64,000 bases of DNA, from assembly GCA_031412915.1 (NCBI GenBank), contig JANODX010000034.1:1-64000 (forward strand), given 5' to 3'. The notes below the pieces were generated by a model. The model was not told the origin of the DNA. It did not search any database and was given only the letters and a program-made list of their open reading frames with translations. Positions 50,248 to 58,186 of the stretch are shown piece by piece (position 1 is the first letter of the stretch; the number at the start of each line of letters is the position of its first letter). The translations under genes were made by a program, and so were the position numbers. The stretch is from JAGNNV01 sp031412915. GTDB taxonomy: Bacteria > Acidobacteriota > Vicinamibacteria > Fen-336 > JAGNNV01.

Positions 50248-51071
50248 GCGTGGCCACGAGCGACCTCGTCGTTTTCGGCCTGACCGGAGCCCTGACCGGC
50301 CTGGTGGGAGCTCTCCTCGGCTTGGGGGGCGGAGTGTTTCTCGTTCCCCTGCTCGCCCTGGGCTTCCATCTGGAGCCCCGGGTCGCGGTGGCCGCGAGCC
50401 TCGTGGCCGTGGTCGCCAGTTCGTCCGCCACCACCATGCTCAACATGAAGAGCGGGCTGGTCAACGTCCCCCTGGCCTTCACCCTGCTGCTCTCGACCTC
50501 GATCGGCGCTCACGGGGGCGGCACCATCGCCCAGCACATCTCGACGCGAACCCTCTATTTCATCTTTGCCACCACCCTCTTCGTGGTCGCGGCGGTGATG
50601 ACCTCAAGGTCCAGGACTCGAAACGTTTTCGATGACGCCGGTTTGGACGTTGGTCGGCTGGGGGGACGCGTGGTGGAAGAGGGGAAGACGCTCAGTTACG
50701 TGATGAAACGACTGCCCCTGGCCATGGGCGTGTCGCTGTTGGCGGGCGCCATTTCCGGTCTGCTCGGAGTCGGCGGCGGGGTGATTCAGGTGCCGGTTCT
50801 GAACTCCTTCTGCGGTATTCCCATTAGGGTCGCGGCGGCCACCTCGGCTTTCATGATCGGCCCGACCGCGGCCATCTCCGCCTTTCTCTATCTGCGCCGC
50901 GGCGACATGGATCCGCTCATCACTGCGGCTATCGCCCTCGGTTCCCTTCCCGGAAGCGCCCTCGGGTCCTGGCTCTCACGAGCCATGCACGTGAGGTCCA
51001 TCAAAGGCATTCTGGCCGGGTCTTTGATCCTGGTGGCACTGCGCCTTTCGGTGGCCGCATTCTGGATGTGA
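50244..51071 (+). CDS. TSUP-family (TauE/SafE) membrane permease
   Basis: 275 aa, GTG start in a GTGA overlap (a GTG two codons later is also possible). About eight helices in two inverted repeats; each has the family motif, GLTGALTGLVGALLGLGGGVFLVPLL and LLAGAISGLLGVGGGVIQVPVL. Members export sulfite, sulfoacetate and other organosulfur anions. Third gene in the cluster with a D-cysteine desulfhydrase-like enzyme, which supports a sulfur role. Confidence 0.87.
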   Translation: MSVATSDLVVFGLTGALTGLVGALLGLGGGVFLVPLLALGFHLEPRVAVAASLVAVVASSSATTMLNMKSGLVNVPLAFTLLLSTSIGAHGGGTIAQHISTRTLYFIFATTLFVVAAVMTSRSRTRNVFDDAGLDVGRLGGRVVEEGKTLSYVMKRLPLAMGVSLLAGAISGLLGVGGGVIQVPVLNSFCGIPIRVAAATSAFMIGPTAAISAFLYLRRGDMDPLITAAIALGSLPGSALGSWLSRAMHVRSIKGILAGSLILVALRLSVAAFWM

Positions 51072-51149
51072 TCCGGCTCACCTGCGCTCTTTCTTTGGCT
51101 CGGTCGGGCGTGCGCCTCTGATAGTGTCACTCCCCCTCACAGGGTATCC

Positions 51150-52217
51150 ATGACCAGCACGCACTCTCTTCCCAAGATACTGGCCCGGGTCTCCGACGGG
51201 CCAGAGCAAGCCTCACTGAAACACAGTCGGGCGACCGATCCGCTTCTCGAGGCCGTCACCAAGGAGATGCCCCGGCCGCCCTTCCCCAGAATCTTCGGAA
51301 CGTACCTGCTCGAGGAGATGCTCTCGCGCGGAGGCATGGCAGAGGTCTACCGGGCGCAACGCACGGGGCCGCAGGGTTTCCGAAAGACCGTCGTTCTCAA
51401 GAAGATCCTCCCGGGCCTCGCCCGCAACGAGGATTTTCGCCGGCTCTTCATCGAAGAGGCGAAGACGGTGGCACTCCTTGACCATCCCCACATTGTCCCG
51501 GTTCACGAACTGGGCGAGATCAATGGGGATCTCTACATGACCCTGGAATACGTGAACGGCTTCGACCTCAGGACCCTGCTTCGAAAGGCCCGTGAAAAGG
51601 GCCTGAAACTGCCCCTGGACCTTGCCGTCTATGTGGCCGCGCGCGTCGCCAGTGCTCTCGACTTCGCCTTCACCCAGGAGGGCCCGGAGGGCCGGCCGCT
51701 GGAAATCGTCCACCGGGACGTGAGTCCTCCGAACATTCTCATTTCCTTCGCGGGCATGGTGAAGCTCACCGACTTCGGAATCTCGAAACCGTCGTCCTAC
51801 GTGGAAGCCCGGAAGCATGCGCCCCAGGGGAAACTCCAGTACATGAGTCCGGAACAGGCGAACGGCGCGCCTCTGGATGCCCGGTCCGACATCTTCTCCC
51901 TGGGCGTCATCCTGTACGAGATGATCGCCGGACGCCGCCCGTTCGCCGGCGATCCGGACTTTCCTTCCCTGGATGCCGTCCGAAGAGCCGACATCGTTCC
52001 CCTCAGATTCATCTCGTCGCGGGTCACCCCAAGACTCGAGAGGGTCGTGATGAACGCGGTGGCGAGTTCGCCCGATGACCGCTACGCCGATGCGGGAAAG
52101 ATGGCGGCCGCCCTGGATCGAGTCCTGCACGAACGCCCGGCCGTCGGTTCTCCCCAGCTGGCCCAGTTCATGCGCCTCGTGTTCGACGCAAACTCGAGAG
52201 AGACGACGGCGCTTTAA
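51150..52217 (+). CDS. Serine/threonine protein kinase, soluble
   Basis: 355 aa. The kinase domain covers about residues 50-325: LSRGGMAEVYRA Gly-rich loop, VVLKK catalytic Lys, HRDVSPPNILI catalytic loop, LTDFGISK metal loop and SPEQA in place of the APE motif (activation segment end), then DIFSLGVILYEM. No transmembrane helix, PASTA or TPR follows, so sensing must be indirect. Pkn-type kinases of this form are numerous in Myxococcota and Acidobacteriota. Confidence 0.92.
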   Translation: MTSTHSLPKILARVSDGPEQASLKHSRATDPLLEAVTKEMPRPPFPRIFGTYLLEEMLSRGGMAEVYRAQRTGPQGFRKTVVLKKILPGLARNEDFRRLFIEEAKTVALLDHPHIVPVHELGEINGDLYMTLEYVNGFDLRTLLRKAREKGLKLPLDLAVYVAARVASALDFAFTQEGPEGRPLEIVHRDVSPPNILISFAGMVKLTDFGISKPSSYVEARKHAPQGKLQYMSPEQANGAPLDARSDIFSLGVILYEMIAGRRPFAGDPDFPSLDAVRRADIVPLRFISSRVTPRLERVVMNAVASSPDDRYADAGKMAAALDRVLHERPAVGSPQLAQFMRLVFDANSRETTAL

Positions 52218-52352
52218 ACCCCCTGGCTCCGCCCTCCCCCTTGTGGGGCGCGGTAAGCTCATGCGAGTGGCCGCGTCTGCGGCCTCCCGCCCCGGCCGGT
52301 ACCGGTCGATCCGCGGTCTGGTCGTTCCCGAAAAAAGAGGGGGTTTTGCCTT

Positions 52353-53192
52353 TTGGCCTGGTTCAAGCGCGAAGACCAAAAACTTCCGGTGGGCGAGCAG
52401 GTCAATCGCGTCCCCGAAGGCCTGTGGATCAAGTGCGCGGGATGCCGGGAGATCATTTACCGAAAGGATGTCCTCCAGAACGCGTCGGTGTGCCCGAAGT
52501 GCGCCTTCCATTTCCGCATCACCGCACGGGAACGACTGGAGCTCCTTTTCGATGGGCCGTATCAGGAATTCGACCGGACCCTGGCGAGCGCCGACCCCTT
52601 GAAATTCGAGGATACGAAGGCCTATTCGGCCCGATTGCGGGACGGCGAGGAGAAGACCGGTGGAAAGGACGCTCTGGTGAGCGCCTCCGGCCAACTCGAC
52701 GGCCGCGAGGTCCTGATCTGCGCCATGGAATATGGCTTCATCGGCGGATCGATGGGGGTGGTGGTGGGAGAGAAGATCACGCGCGCGGCGGAGCGCGCCA
52801 TGAATACGAAAGCGCCTTTGATCGTCGTGTCCTGCTCGGGCGGCGCTCGCATGATGGAGGGGGCGCTGTCGCTCATGCAGATGGCGAAGATCTCGGCCGC
52901 CCTCGCCCGACTGGACGACGCGAAGATTCCCTTCATCTCCGTGTTGACCGACCCCACCACCGGGGGAGTCACCGCGTCTTTCGCCATGCTCGGCGATTTG
53001 AACATCGCGGAACCGGGGGCTCTCATCGGTTTCGCCGGACCACGGGTGATCGAGCAGACGATTCGTCAGAAGCTTCCCGAGGGCTTCCAGCGCTCCGACT
53101 TTCTTCTCGCTCACGGAATGATCGACGCGGTCATAGACCGCCGCGAGATGAAGGCCGCGATCGCCATTAGCCTGAAGCTGTTTCTCGACTAG
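52353..53192 (+). CDS. accD: Acetyl-CoA carboxylase carboxyltransferase beta subunit
   Basis: 279 aa, TTG start. The N-terminal zinc ribbon is CAGC...CPKC (about residues 28-50); the crotonase-like core has VVSCSGGARMMEGALSLMQMAKISAAL, LTDPTTGGVTASFAMLGD and FAGPRVIEQTIRQKLPEGFQ. It transfers the carboxyl group from biotin to acetyl-CoA as part of AccA2D2. AAAAAAGAGGGGG about 10 bases upstream is a strong ribosome-binding sequence. Its usual partner accA is not adjacent; the pxp genes follow. Confidence 0.94.
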   Translation: MAWFKREDQKLPVGEQVNRVPEGLWIKCAGCREIIYRKDVLQNASVCPKCAFHFRITARERLELLFDGPYQEFDRTLASADPLKFEDTKAYSARLRDGEEKTGGKDALVSASGQLDGREVLICAMEYGFIGGSMGVVVGEKITRAAERAMNTKAPLIVVSCSGGARMMEGALSLMQMAKISAALARLDDAKIPFISVLTDPTTGGVTASFAMLGDLNIAEPGALIGFAGPRVIEQTIRQKLPEGFQRSDFLLAHGMIDAVIDRREMKAAIAISLKLFLD

Positions 53193-53222
53193 CCGCCCCC
53201 ACCCCTCGAAGGCTCGCCCGAA

Positions 53223-54002
53223 ATGTCCGGCATCATCGATCTCAACGCTGACCTGGGCGAGAGCTTCGGCGCGTGGTCCATGGGGAGCGACGAGGCCCTG
53301 CTGCCCTACCTGACGTCCGTCAATGTGGCGTGTGGCTTCCACGGGGGCGATCCACTGACCATGGACCGGACCGTGGGCGCAGCACTCGAACGGGGAATCC
53401 GAATCGGCGCGCACCCCTCGCACCTGGATCTTCGCGGTTTCGGCCGGCGGGAGATTCAGGCATCGCCGGACGAAGTGGAAGCCGACGTGTTGTACCAGGC
53501 GGGCGCTCTTCGCGCGTTCGTGGAGTCGCGGGGCGGACGACTGTGGCACGTGAAGCCTCACGGCGCTCTCTACAACCAGGCCGCGCGCGATCCCACCCTC
53601 GCTCGGGCCGTGGCCCGAGGCGTGCGGCGGCTGGGCGGCGGGGTGACCCTCGTGGGCCTCGCCACCTCGCCGGTCTTTCGGGCTGCCGCGCAGAGTGAGG
53701 GAATTCCATTTGCGGGGGAGGGGTTCGTGGATCGGGCCTACGAGAGGGACGGGTCGCTCGCCCGACGCGGAAGTGCGGGGGCTCTTCTGGAAAGCGGAAC
53801 CGCCGCCGCCGAGCAGGCCATAGGCATCGCCGCCCAGAGCCGAGTGACCGCGCGCGACGGGTCGACGGTGACGGTGGACGCCCAGACCCTGTGCATCCAC
53901 GGCGACAACAAGAACGCGGTGGAGATTGCCCGGGCGGTGCGCAGCGCCCTGCTCGCTGCGGGAGTCAAGGTTCAGGCTCTCGGCCCGTTCGGACCGGCTT
54001 AG
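53223..54002 (+). CDS. pxpA: 5-oxoprolinase subunit A (LamB/YcsF family)
   Basis: 259 aa. DLNADLGESFG opens the family; SVNVACGFHGGDP, GIRIGAHPSHLD, KPHGALYNQ and the C-terminal LCIHGDNKNAVEIARAVR are present. With PxpB and PxpC it hydrolyses 5-oxoproline (pyroglutamate), a spontaneous glutamine damage product, to glutamate using ATP. ATG start 30 bp after accD; the fused PxpBC gene starts 5 bp after the stop. Confidence 0.92.
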   Translation: MSGIIDLNADLGESFGAWSMGSDEALLPYLTSVNVACGFHGGDPLTMDRTVGAALERGIRIGAHPSHLDLRGFGRREIQASPDEVEADVLYQAGALRAFVESRGGRLWHVKPHGALYNQAARDPTLARAVARGVRRLGGGVTLVGLATSPVFRAAAQSEGIPFAGEGFVDRAYERDGSLARRGSAGALLESGTAAAEQAIGIAAQSRVTARDGSTVTVDAQTLCIHGDNKNAVEIARAVRSALLAAGVKVQALGPFGPA

Positions 54003-54007
54003 GGCCG

Positions 54008-55600
54008 ATGAGGGAGACGTATCCGCGCGTTCTCTCGGTGGGCGACGGCGCGGTCAGCGTGGAACTCGGCGCGTCGCTCGATGAACAGACGGTGGGACAG
54101 GTTCGGGCGCTCGACGCCCGACTGAAAGACAAAGCGTTTCCGGGAATCCTGGAGAGCGTTCCCACCTACGCCTCGCTGCTGGTGTTGTATGACCGGCCTC
54201 GCCTGGCCTTCTCTGAGCTGAGCGAAACGCTCCTCGATCTCGCGCAGGGACTTCCGAACGCAACCGCCCCGGGACGGCTGGTGGAGATTCCAGCACTCTA
54301 CGATGGCGAGGATCTGGACGAAGTCGCACAGGGCTGCGGTCTCACCAAGGAGGCGGTGGTCGAACTGCATTCGGGCCGGGAGTACGAAGCGCTCATGCTC
54401 GGTTTTTCTCCGGGCTTCGCCTACCTGGGCTTCGTCGACGAGCGACTGCGACGACCGCGCCTCAAGACCCCACGCACCCGTGTCCCCCCGGGGGCTATCG
54501 GGATCGCCGGACCGCAAACCGGGATCTATCCGCGCGCGCTGCCGGGCGGTTGGAACCTGCTGGGCCGCACTTCGGTGCGCCTCTTTGACTCGCTGGCCTC
54601 TCCGGGCGACTCCCCGGGGGCTCGAGGCCCGTCTCTGCTCATGCCAGGCGATCGTGTTCGCTTTGTTCCGACCCTGTCTCTCGAGCCCACCCAGGGCGCC
54701 CCGAAGACCGAGTATCGGGGGAGCGGCGTCCAGGTTCTCGAGCCCGGTCTTCTGACCACGATCCAGGACGGGGGTCGGAAGGGATTGCGACGAGTGGCGG
54801 TTCCGCTCACCGGCTTCGCGGATGCCGGAGCGGCCCGCGTGGCGAACCTGTGCGTGGGAAATCCGTGCGACGCTCCCGCCATCGAGATCTGCGGGCCGGG
54901 GCTCACGCTTCTCTTCGAGAAGACCACGTTCGTCGCCATCGCCGGCGCTTCCGTGACCGCGGACCTGGAGCGCTTGGACCTCGACCCCGGCCCGATGCCT
55001 ATGCCCCAGAACGTCGCGGTTCGAGCGCGCGCCTCGAACATACTGACCATCCGGGGGGTTGAAAACGGAGTCAGAGCCTACGTGGCGATCGGCGGAATGA
55101 ACGCGCCTCGAATCCTCGGATCAGCCTCGGCCGATCTTGGCTCGGGCTTCCTGCGGCCTCTACAGGCGGGCGATCGATTGTCCGTGGAAGCCGTCGACGC
55201 GGACCTGGTAAGGCGGGAACCCATGGCAGTCGTTCCGCGAAACACGGTGGTCCGCGTGATTCTCGGACCGCAGTCGGATCACTTCGACGCACGGACGCTC
55301 GGCACATTTCTTTCAGCCCCTTGGCTCGTCGGTCTCGATTCCGACCGCGTGGGGGCTCGCCTCGATGGCCCGCGCCTCCCGCATTCCGGCCCGGCTGAAA
55401 TCGTCTCCGACGGCATGGTGCCTGGATGCGTCCAGGTTCCACCCGACGGCCGCCCCATCGTGATGCTCTCCGACTGCCCCACCACCGGGGGCTATCCCAA
55501 GATTGCGTGCGTGGTGAGCGCGGACCTGGGGCTGATCGCTCAGGCCACCCCGGGGCGGACCGCGCTTCACTTTGTGTCGGTTCGAATCGAAGACCTCTAG
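54008..55600 (+). CDS. Fused 5-oxoprolinase subunits B and C (PxpB-PxpC)
   Basis: 530 aa. Residues 1 to about 220 are PxpB (KipI-like, with SGREYEALMLGFSPGFAYLGFVDE and PRTRVPPGAIGIAGPQTGIYP). From about 230 onward it is PxpC (KipA-like, starting VQVLEPGLLTTIQDGGRKGLRRVAVPLTGFADAGA, then SDGMVPGCVQVPPDGRPIVMLSDCPTTGGYP). In E. coli they are separate genes; here they form one chain, as in some urea-carboxylase-related proteins. It completes PxpABC with the adjacent pxpA. Confidence 0.92.
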   Translation: MRETYPRVLSVGDGAVSVELGASLDEQTVGQVRALDARLKDKAFPGILESVPTYASLLVLYDRPRLAFSELSETLLDLAQGLPNATAPGRLVEIPALYDGEDLDEVAQGCGLTKEAVVELHSGREYEALMLGFSPGFAYLGFVDERLRRPRLKTPRTRVPPGAIGIAGPQTGIYPRALPGGWNLLGRTSVRLFDSLASPGDSPGARGPSLLMPGDRVRFVPTLSLEPTQGAPKTEYRGSGVQVLEPGLLTTIQDGGRKGLRRVAVPLTGFADAGAARVANLCVGNPCDAPAIEICGPGLTLLFEKTTFVAIAGASVTADLERLDLDPGPMPMPQNVAVRARASNILTIRGVENGVRAYVAIGGMNAPRILGSASADLGSGFLRPLQAGDRLSVEAVDADLVRREPMAVVPRNTVVRVILGPQSDHFDARTLGTFLSAPWLVGLDSDRVGARLDGPRLPHSGPAEIVSDGMVPGCVQVPPDGRPIVMLSDCPTTGGYPKIACVVSADLGLIAQATPGRTALHFVSVRIEDL

Positions 55601-55602
55601 AT

Positions 55603-56964
55603 TCAGGCTTCGAGATCCTGAAGCGTCTGCCTGAGCCGAAGTAGCGCGACGATGAGCAGGACGCTGTTCACGACCGCGAGTGCGGCCGTGAGATCGAAGC
55701 CCGGGGCCATTCGGAGGCGGGCCACCTGATCGGCCAGGGGGAGCACGCTCCGCCACTGGGTCCCGTAGTAGCGCCCCAGGCCGTGCAGGCAGACGCTGCC
55801 GAGCACCGTGGCGGTGGCCGCGGCGGCGGTGAAGACTCGCAGGAACGGCGTTCGAAGTCCGGTGGCGATGAGAAGAAGGAAGAGCGGGTGGTTGTGGTTG
55901 TCGTGAACGCCCACGGTGAGGATTCCCCAGGAGAAGAGAAGGAGTGCTGCCACATAGACCGCGGACCTCGCGGTGACGATACGCCGGGCCTGGAACAGGA
56001 CCCAGGCGGCGACCAGCCCGGCGGCGACAAAACCAATGAGCCCGAGAGGCAGCGCGAAGGCGTCGCGCCGCACATAGTCGATCGGGTCTCCCCACTCCGC
56101 CTGGTCCCGCAGCACGGTGCCGACGTGGCCGATGAGCCACCAGGGATTGGCGTACCCGCCCGATATCCGCTCCTGGGAGAACAGCCGAACGATGTGAACG
56201 ACGGCGGTGGTAAGGGTCCCCGCGAATACAAACGGAAGAAAGACCGCCATGGTGACGAGGGCGCCGCCGGCCACGACCCGCGCCCACCCCGGTCGCGGGG
56301 CGAGGAGGAAGATCGCGGGCAGCGCCACCGCGACCGTGGGCTTGATCAGACACGTCACCGCAAAGACCGCTCCCCCGACGAAGGGGAAGGCCCCCGGGAT
56401 GAGAAGGCTGACGAGGAGGAAAGGCGGAACGAAGCCGTCGAAATTCCCGTGGACCGCCGACGAGATCCACGTGAGCGGAAAGATCCAGTAGAGGGCGGCC
56501 AGGGGCACCGCGATTCGGATCGCCCCACGAAACGCCCACAAGAGGACGGCCACGGCCAGAACGTCGCCTACGACGGCTGGGAATTTCACCGCCAGGTTCT
56601 CCGCTTCGTCTCCTCGATAGGGACGGGGTTTGGAGGTGAAGAAGCGCCAGGATCCACCCCAGGCGGCGAGGGCCAGAGGCGGATAGTCGATGACGAACTG
56701 TCGATCCCGAAACGAAACCTCCCACCGAGGCTTCTTTCCGGTCAGCTGTTGCAGGAACTCTCCGTCGGGAACGGAATCCCGCCCCCCGTAGGCTTGGGTG
56801 ATTCCGGCGGTGACTGTCTGGTTCGCCCAGGCCTTCCGATACTCCGTGTCCCAGGAGCCGTGGGAAGTGATGAAGTACAGACGAAGGTATGTTCCCGCAC
56901 CGAAGGCGGCCACGACCCACAGCAGAGTGGGCAGGCTCAGTTTCTTCTTTGTTTCCGCAGTCAT
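55603..56964 (-). CDS. GT-C-type membrane glycosyltransferase
   Basis: 453 aa with about 11-12 helices. GSWDTEYRKAWANQ after helix 1 contains the acidic Asp/Glu typical of GT-C first loops; DYPPLALAAWG and AVHGNFDGFVPPFLLVS, then FAVTCLIKPTVAVALP, match ALG6/ALG8 and dolichyl-phosphate-sugar-dependent transferases. A HDNHNHPLFLLL His/Asn loop follows. It probably adds a sugar from a polyprenyl-phosphate donor in the periplasm. Acceptor unknown. Convergent with pxpBC (2 bp apart). Confidence 0.78.
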   Translation of the reverse strand: MTAETKKKLSLPTLLWVVAAFGAGTYLRLYFITSHGSWDTEYRKAWANQTVTAGITQAYGGRDSVPDGEFLQQLTGKKPRWEVSFRDRQFVIDYPPLALAAWGGSWRFFTSKPRPYRGDEAENLAVKFPAVVGDVLAVAVLLWAFRGAIRIAVPLAALYWIFPLTWISSAVHGNFDGFVPPFLLVSLLIPGAFPFVGGAVFAVTCLIKPTVAVALPAIFLLAPRPGWARVVAGGALVTMAVFLPFVFAGTLTTAVVHIVRLFSQERISGGYANPWWLIGHVGTVLRDQAEWGDPIDYVRRDAFALPLGLIGFVAAGLVAAWVLFQARRIVTARSAVYVAALLLFSWGILTVGVHDNHNHPLFLLLIATGLRTPFLRVFTAAAATATVLGSVCLHGLGRYYGTQWRSVLPLADQVARLRMAPGFDLTAALAVVNSVLLIVALLRLRQTLQDLEA

Positions 56965-57029
56965 GATCGGGTCGGTCCGCGCAGGTTAACCGAGGCGTTT
57001 CCGACGGCCCGACTCACCGGCAAGATCCT

Positions 57030-57770
57030 CTATCGCGGTGTCGGCGGAGTCAGGCCAGGCAAGACGGCCATCAGGCTCAACGCTTTCTGGTTCGCAGGTT
57101 CAAGTTTCAGAACGGCGAGGGCTTCCACCCTCGCTTCGTCGAGGCGACCCAGGTTGGCGAGGGTCGCGGCGAGATTGAGACGGGCGCCGACCCGGGACGC
57201 GTCCAGGGCCAGGCATTCCCGGAACGCCGCCACCGCTCCTTCGCCATTGGCCGAGAGCGACAAGGCCTGACCGTACCGGTCCAGGAGCGAAGCGGTCTTC
57301 GGCAAACCGGCCTTCATAGCGGCCTCGAAGAAACGTGTGGCTGAAAAGGGGTCCCCCGAGACCAGAAAGTACTCCGCGATCGCCAGATTCTCTTCCTTGA
57401 TGAGCGAGCCCCCGACTTTGGACAAGAGCGCGGTCGCCGGACCCACCTGGCCCTCATGCAGGAAGGCGCGCCCCACCCGGAGGCGGAGCGCGTCCACGTT
57501 CCGGGAGCGAATCTGAGCATCGACCATGAGGGCTCGGGCCTCGTCGTTCTGGCCCGCGGCGATCAGGGCTTCGATGTGGACGACCTCCGCCTCGGTTGTC
57601 TCGCGGTGGGCGCGATAGTAGTTGTAGGCGGCGGCGGCTCCCAGCAAAATCAGCAATCCCAGAGCAATCACCAGGAATCGGCGCCCGGTGGGAGCCGGTG
57701 GCGTGGGTCTCGGCGCGGAACCGTCTTCGGTGGTCTTCGTGGTACGCTCCTCGGTCTTCACGCTACCCAT
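57030..57770 (-). CDS. Membrane-anchored TPR protein
   Basis: 246 aa from ATG 57770. A cytosolic Pro/Thr-rich N-terminus, one helix at about 30-50 (FLVIALGLLILLGAAAAYNYY), and about five to six TPR-like repeats (ALIAAGQNDEARALMVDAQ, RVGRAFLHEGQVGPATALLS, ARLNLAATLANLGRLDEARVEALAVLKLEP). The helices probably face the periplasm and scaffold a partner not visible here. The tRNA gene starts 36 bp upstream in the divergent direction. Confidence 0.78.
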   Translation of the reverse strand: MGSVKTEERTTKTTEDGSAPRPTPPAPTGRRFLVIALGLLILLGAAAAYNYYRAHRETTEAEVVHIEALIAAGQNDEARALMVDAQIRSRNVDALRLRVGRAFLHEGQVGPATALLSKVGGSLIKEENLAIAEYFLVSGDPFSATRFFEAAMKAGLPKTASLLDRYGQALSLSANGEGAVAAFRECLALDASRVGARLNLAATLANLGRLDEARVEALAVLKLEPANQKALSLMAVLPGLTPPTPR

Positions 57771-57806
57771 CCTAAGCGGCCCTTGCGGGCCGGGTCGACC
57801 GATCGC

Positions 57807-57898
57807 GGAGAGATGCCGGAGTGGCTGAACGGGCCAGGTTGCTAACCTGTTGTGCGGGGTTTCCTGCACCGGGGGTTCGAATCCCCCTCTCTCCGCCA
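57807..57898 (+). tRNA. tRNA-Ser(GCT)
   Basis: 92 bases including a genomically encoded CCA. Acceptor GGAGAGA pairs with TCTCTCC; discriminator G; anticodon stem CAGG/CCTG with loop TTGCTAA gives anticodon GCT at 57841-57843 (Ser, AGC/AGT codons). The long variable arm (57850-57870) is the class II feature of serine tRNAs. The T arm has GGGGG-TTCGAAT-CCCCC. It is not a Sec tRNA. Confidence 0.95.
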
Positions 57899-57926
57899 GC
57901 TTTTCCGGGCCTCTGGCCCGAAAAGC
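57899..57926 (+). terminator. Hairpin directly after tRNA-Ser
   Basis: GCTTTTCCGGGCC pairs with GGCCCGAAAAGC (one bulged base, TCT loop), immediately after the CCA. Its right arm is also the start of the first tandem repeat copy. Confidence 0.6.
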
Positions 57927-58073
57927 CTGGCGAAAGAGGTGGCTTCGGTCCTTCGCTCCCGCTCAGTCTCAAATCCCTCGGCCAACGCGCACTTCCTCGG
58001 GCCAGGGCCCGAAAAGCAGGCGAGAGAGGTGGCTTCGGTCCTTCGCTTCACTCAGTCTCAAATCCCTCGGCCC
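57915..58073 (+). repeat. Tandem pair of about 68-bp direct repeats after the tRNA
   Basis: Copy 1 (57915-57983) and copy 2 (58006-58073) share GGCCCGAAAAGC, then GGTGGCTTCGGTCCTTCGCT, CAGTCTCAAATCCCTCGGCC, with a few changes. The spacing is 91 bp and no gene is present in the 288-bp stretch (57899-58186). Confidence 0.7.
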
Positions 58074-58186
58074 GAATTTCGATACGAGTTCCTAGGCTCG
58101 ACCGGTCAAGGCCCACGCCTGCACAGAGCGAACCGGATGTCTTCCTGTGCTGCCACCGCGGCAATGCAGGGCATGCGCACCTCGCA

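Noticed and set aside
51213..53900. 895-aa open frame on the minus strand
   Set aside because: Antisense to the kinase, accD and pxpA genes, all with recognised motifs.
57807..57898. tRNA-Sec (selC)
   Set aside because: The anticodon is GCT, not TCA, and the acceptor arm has the normal 7 bp; it is tRNA-Ser.
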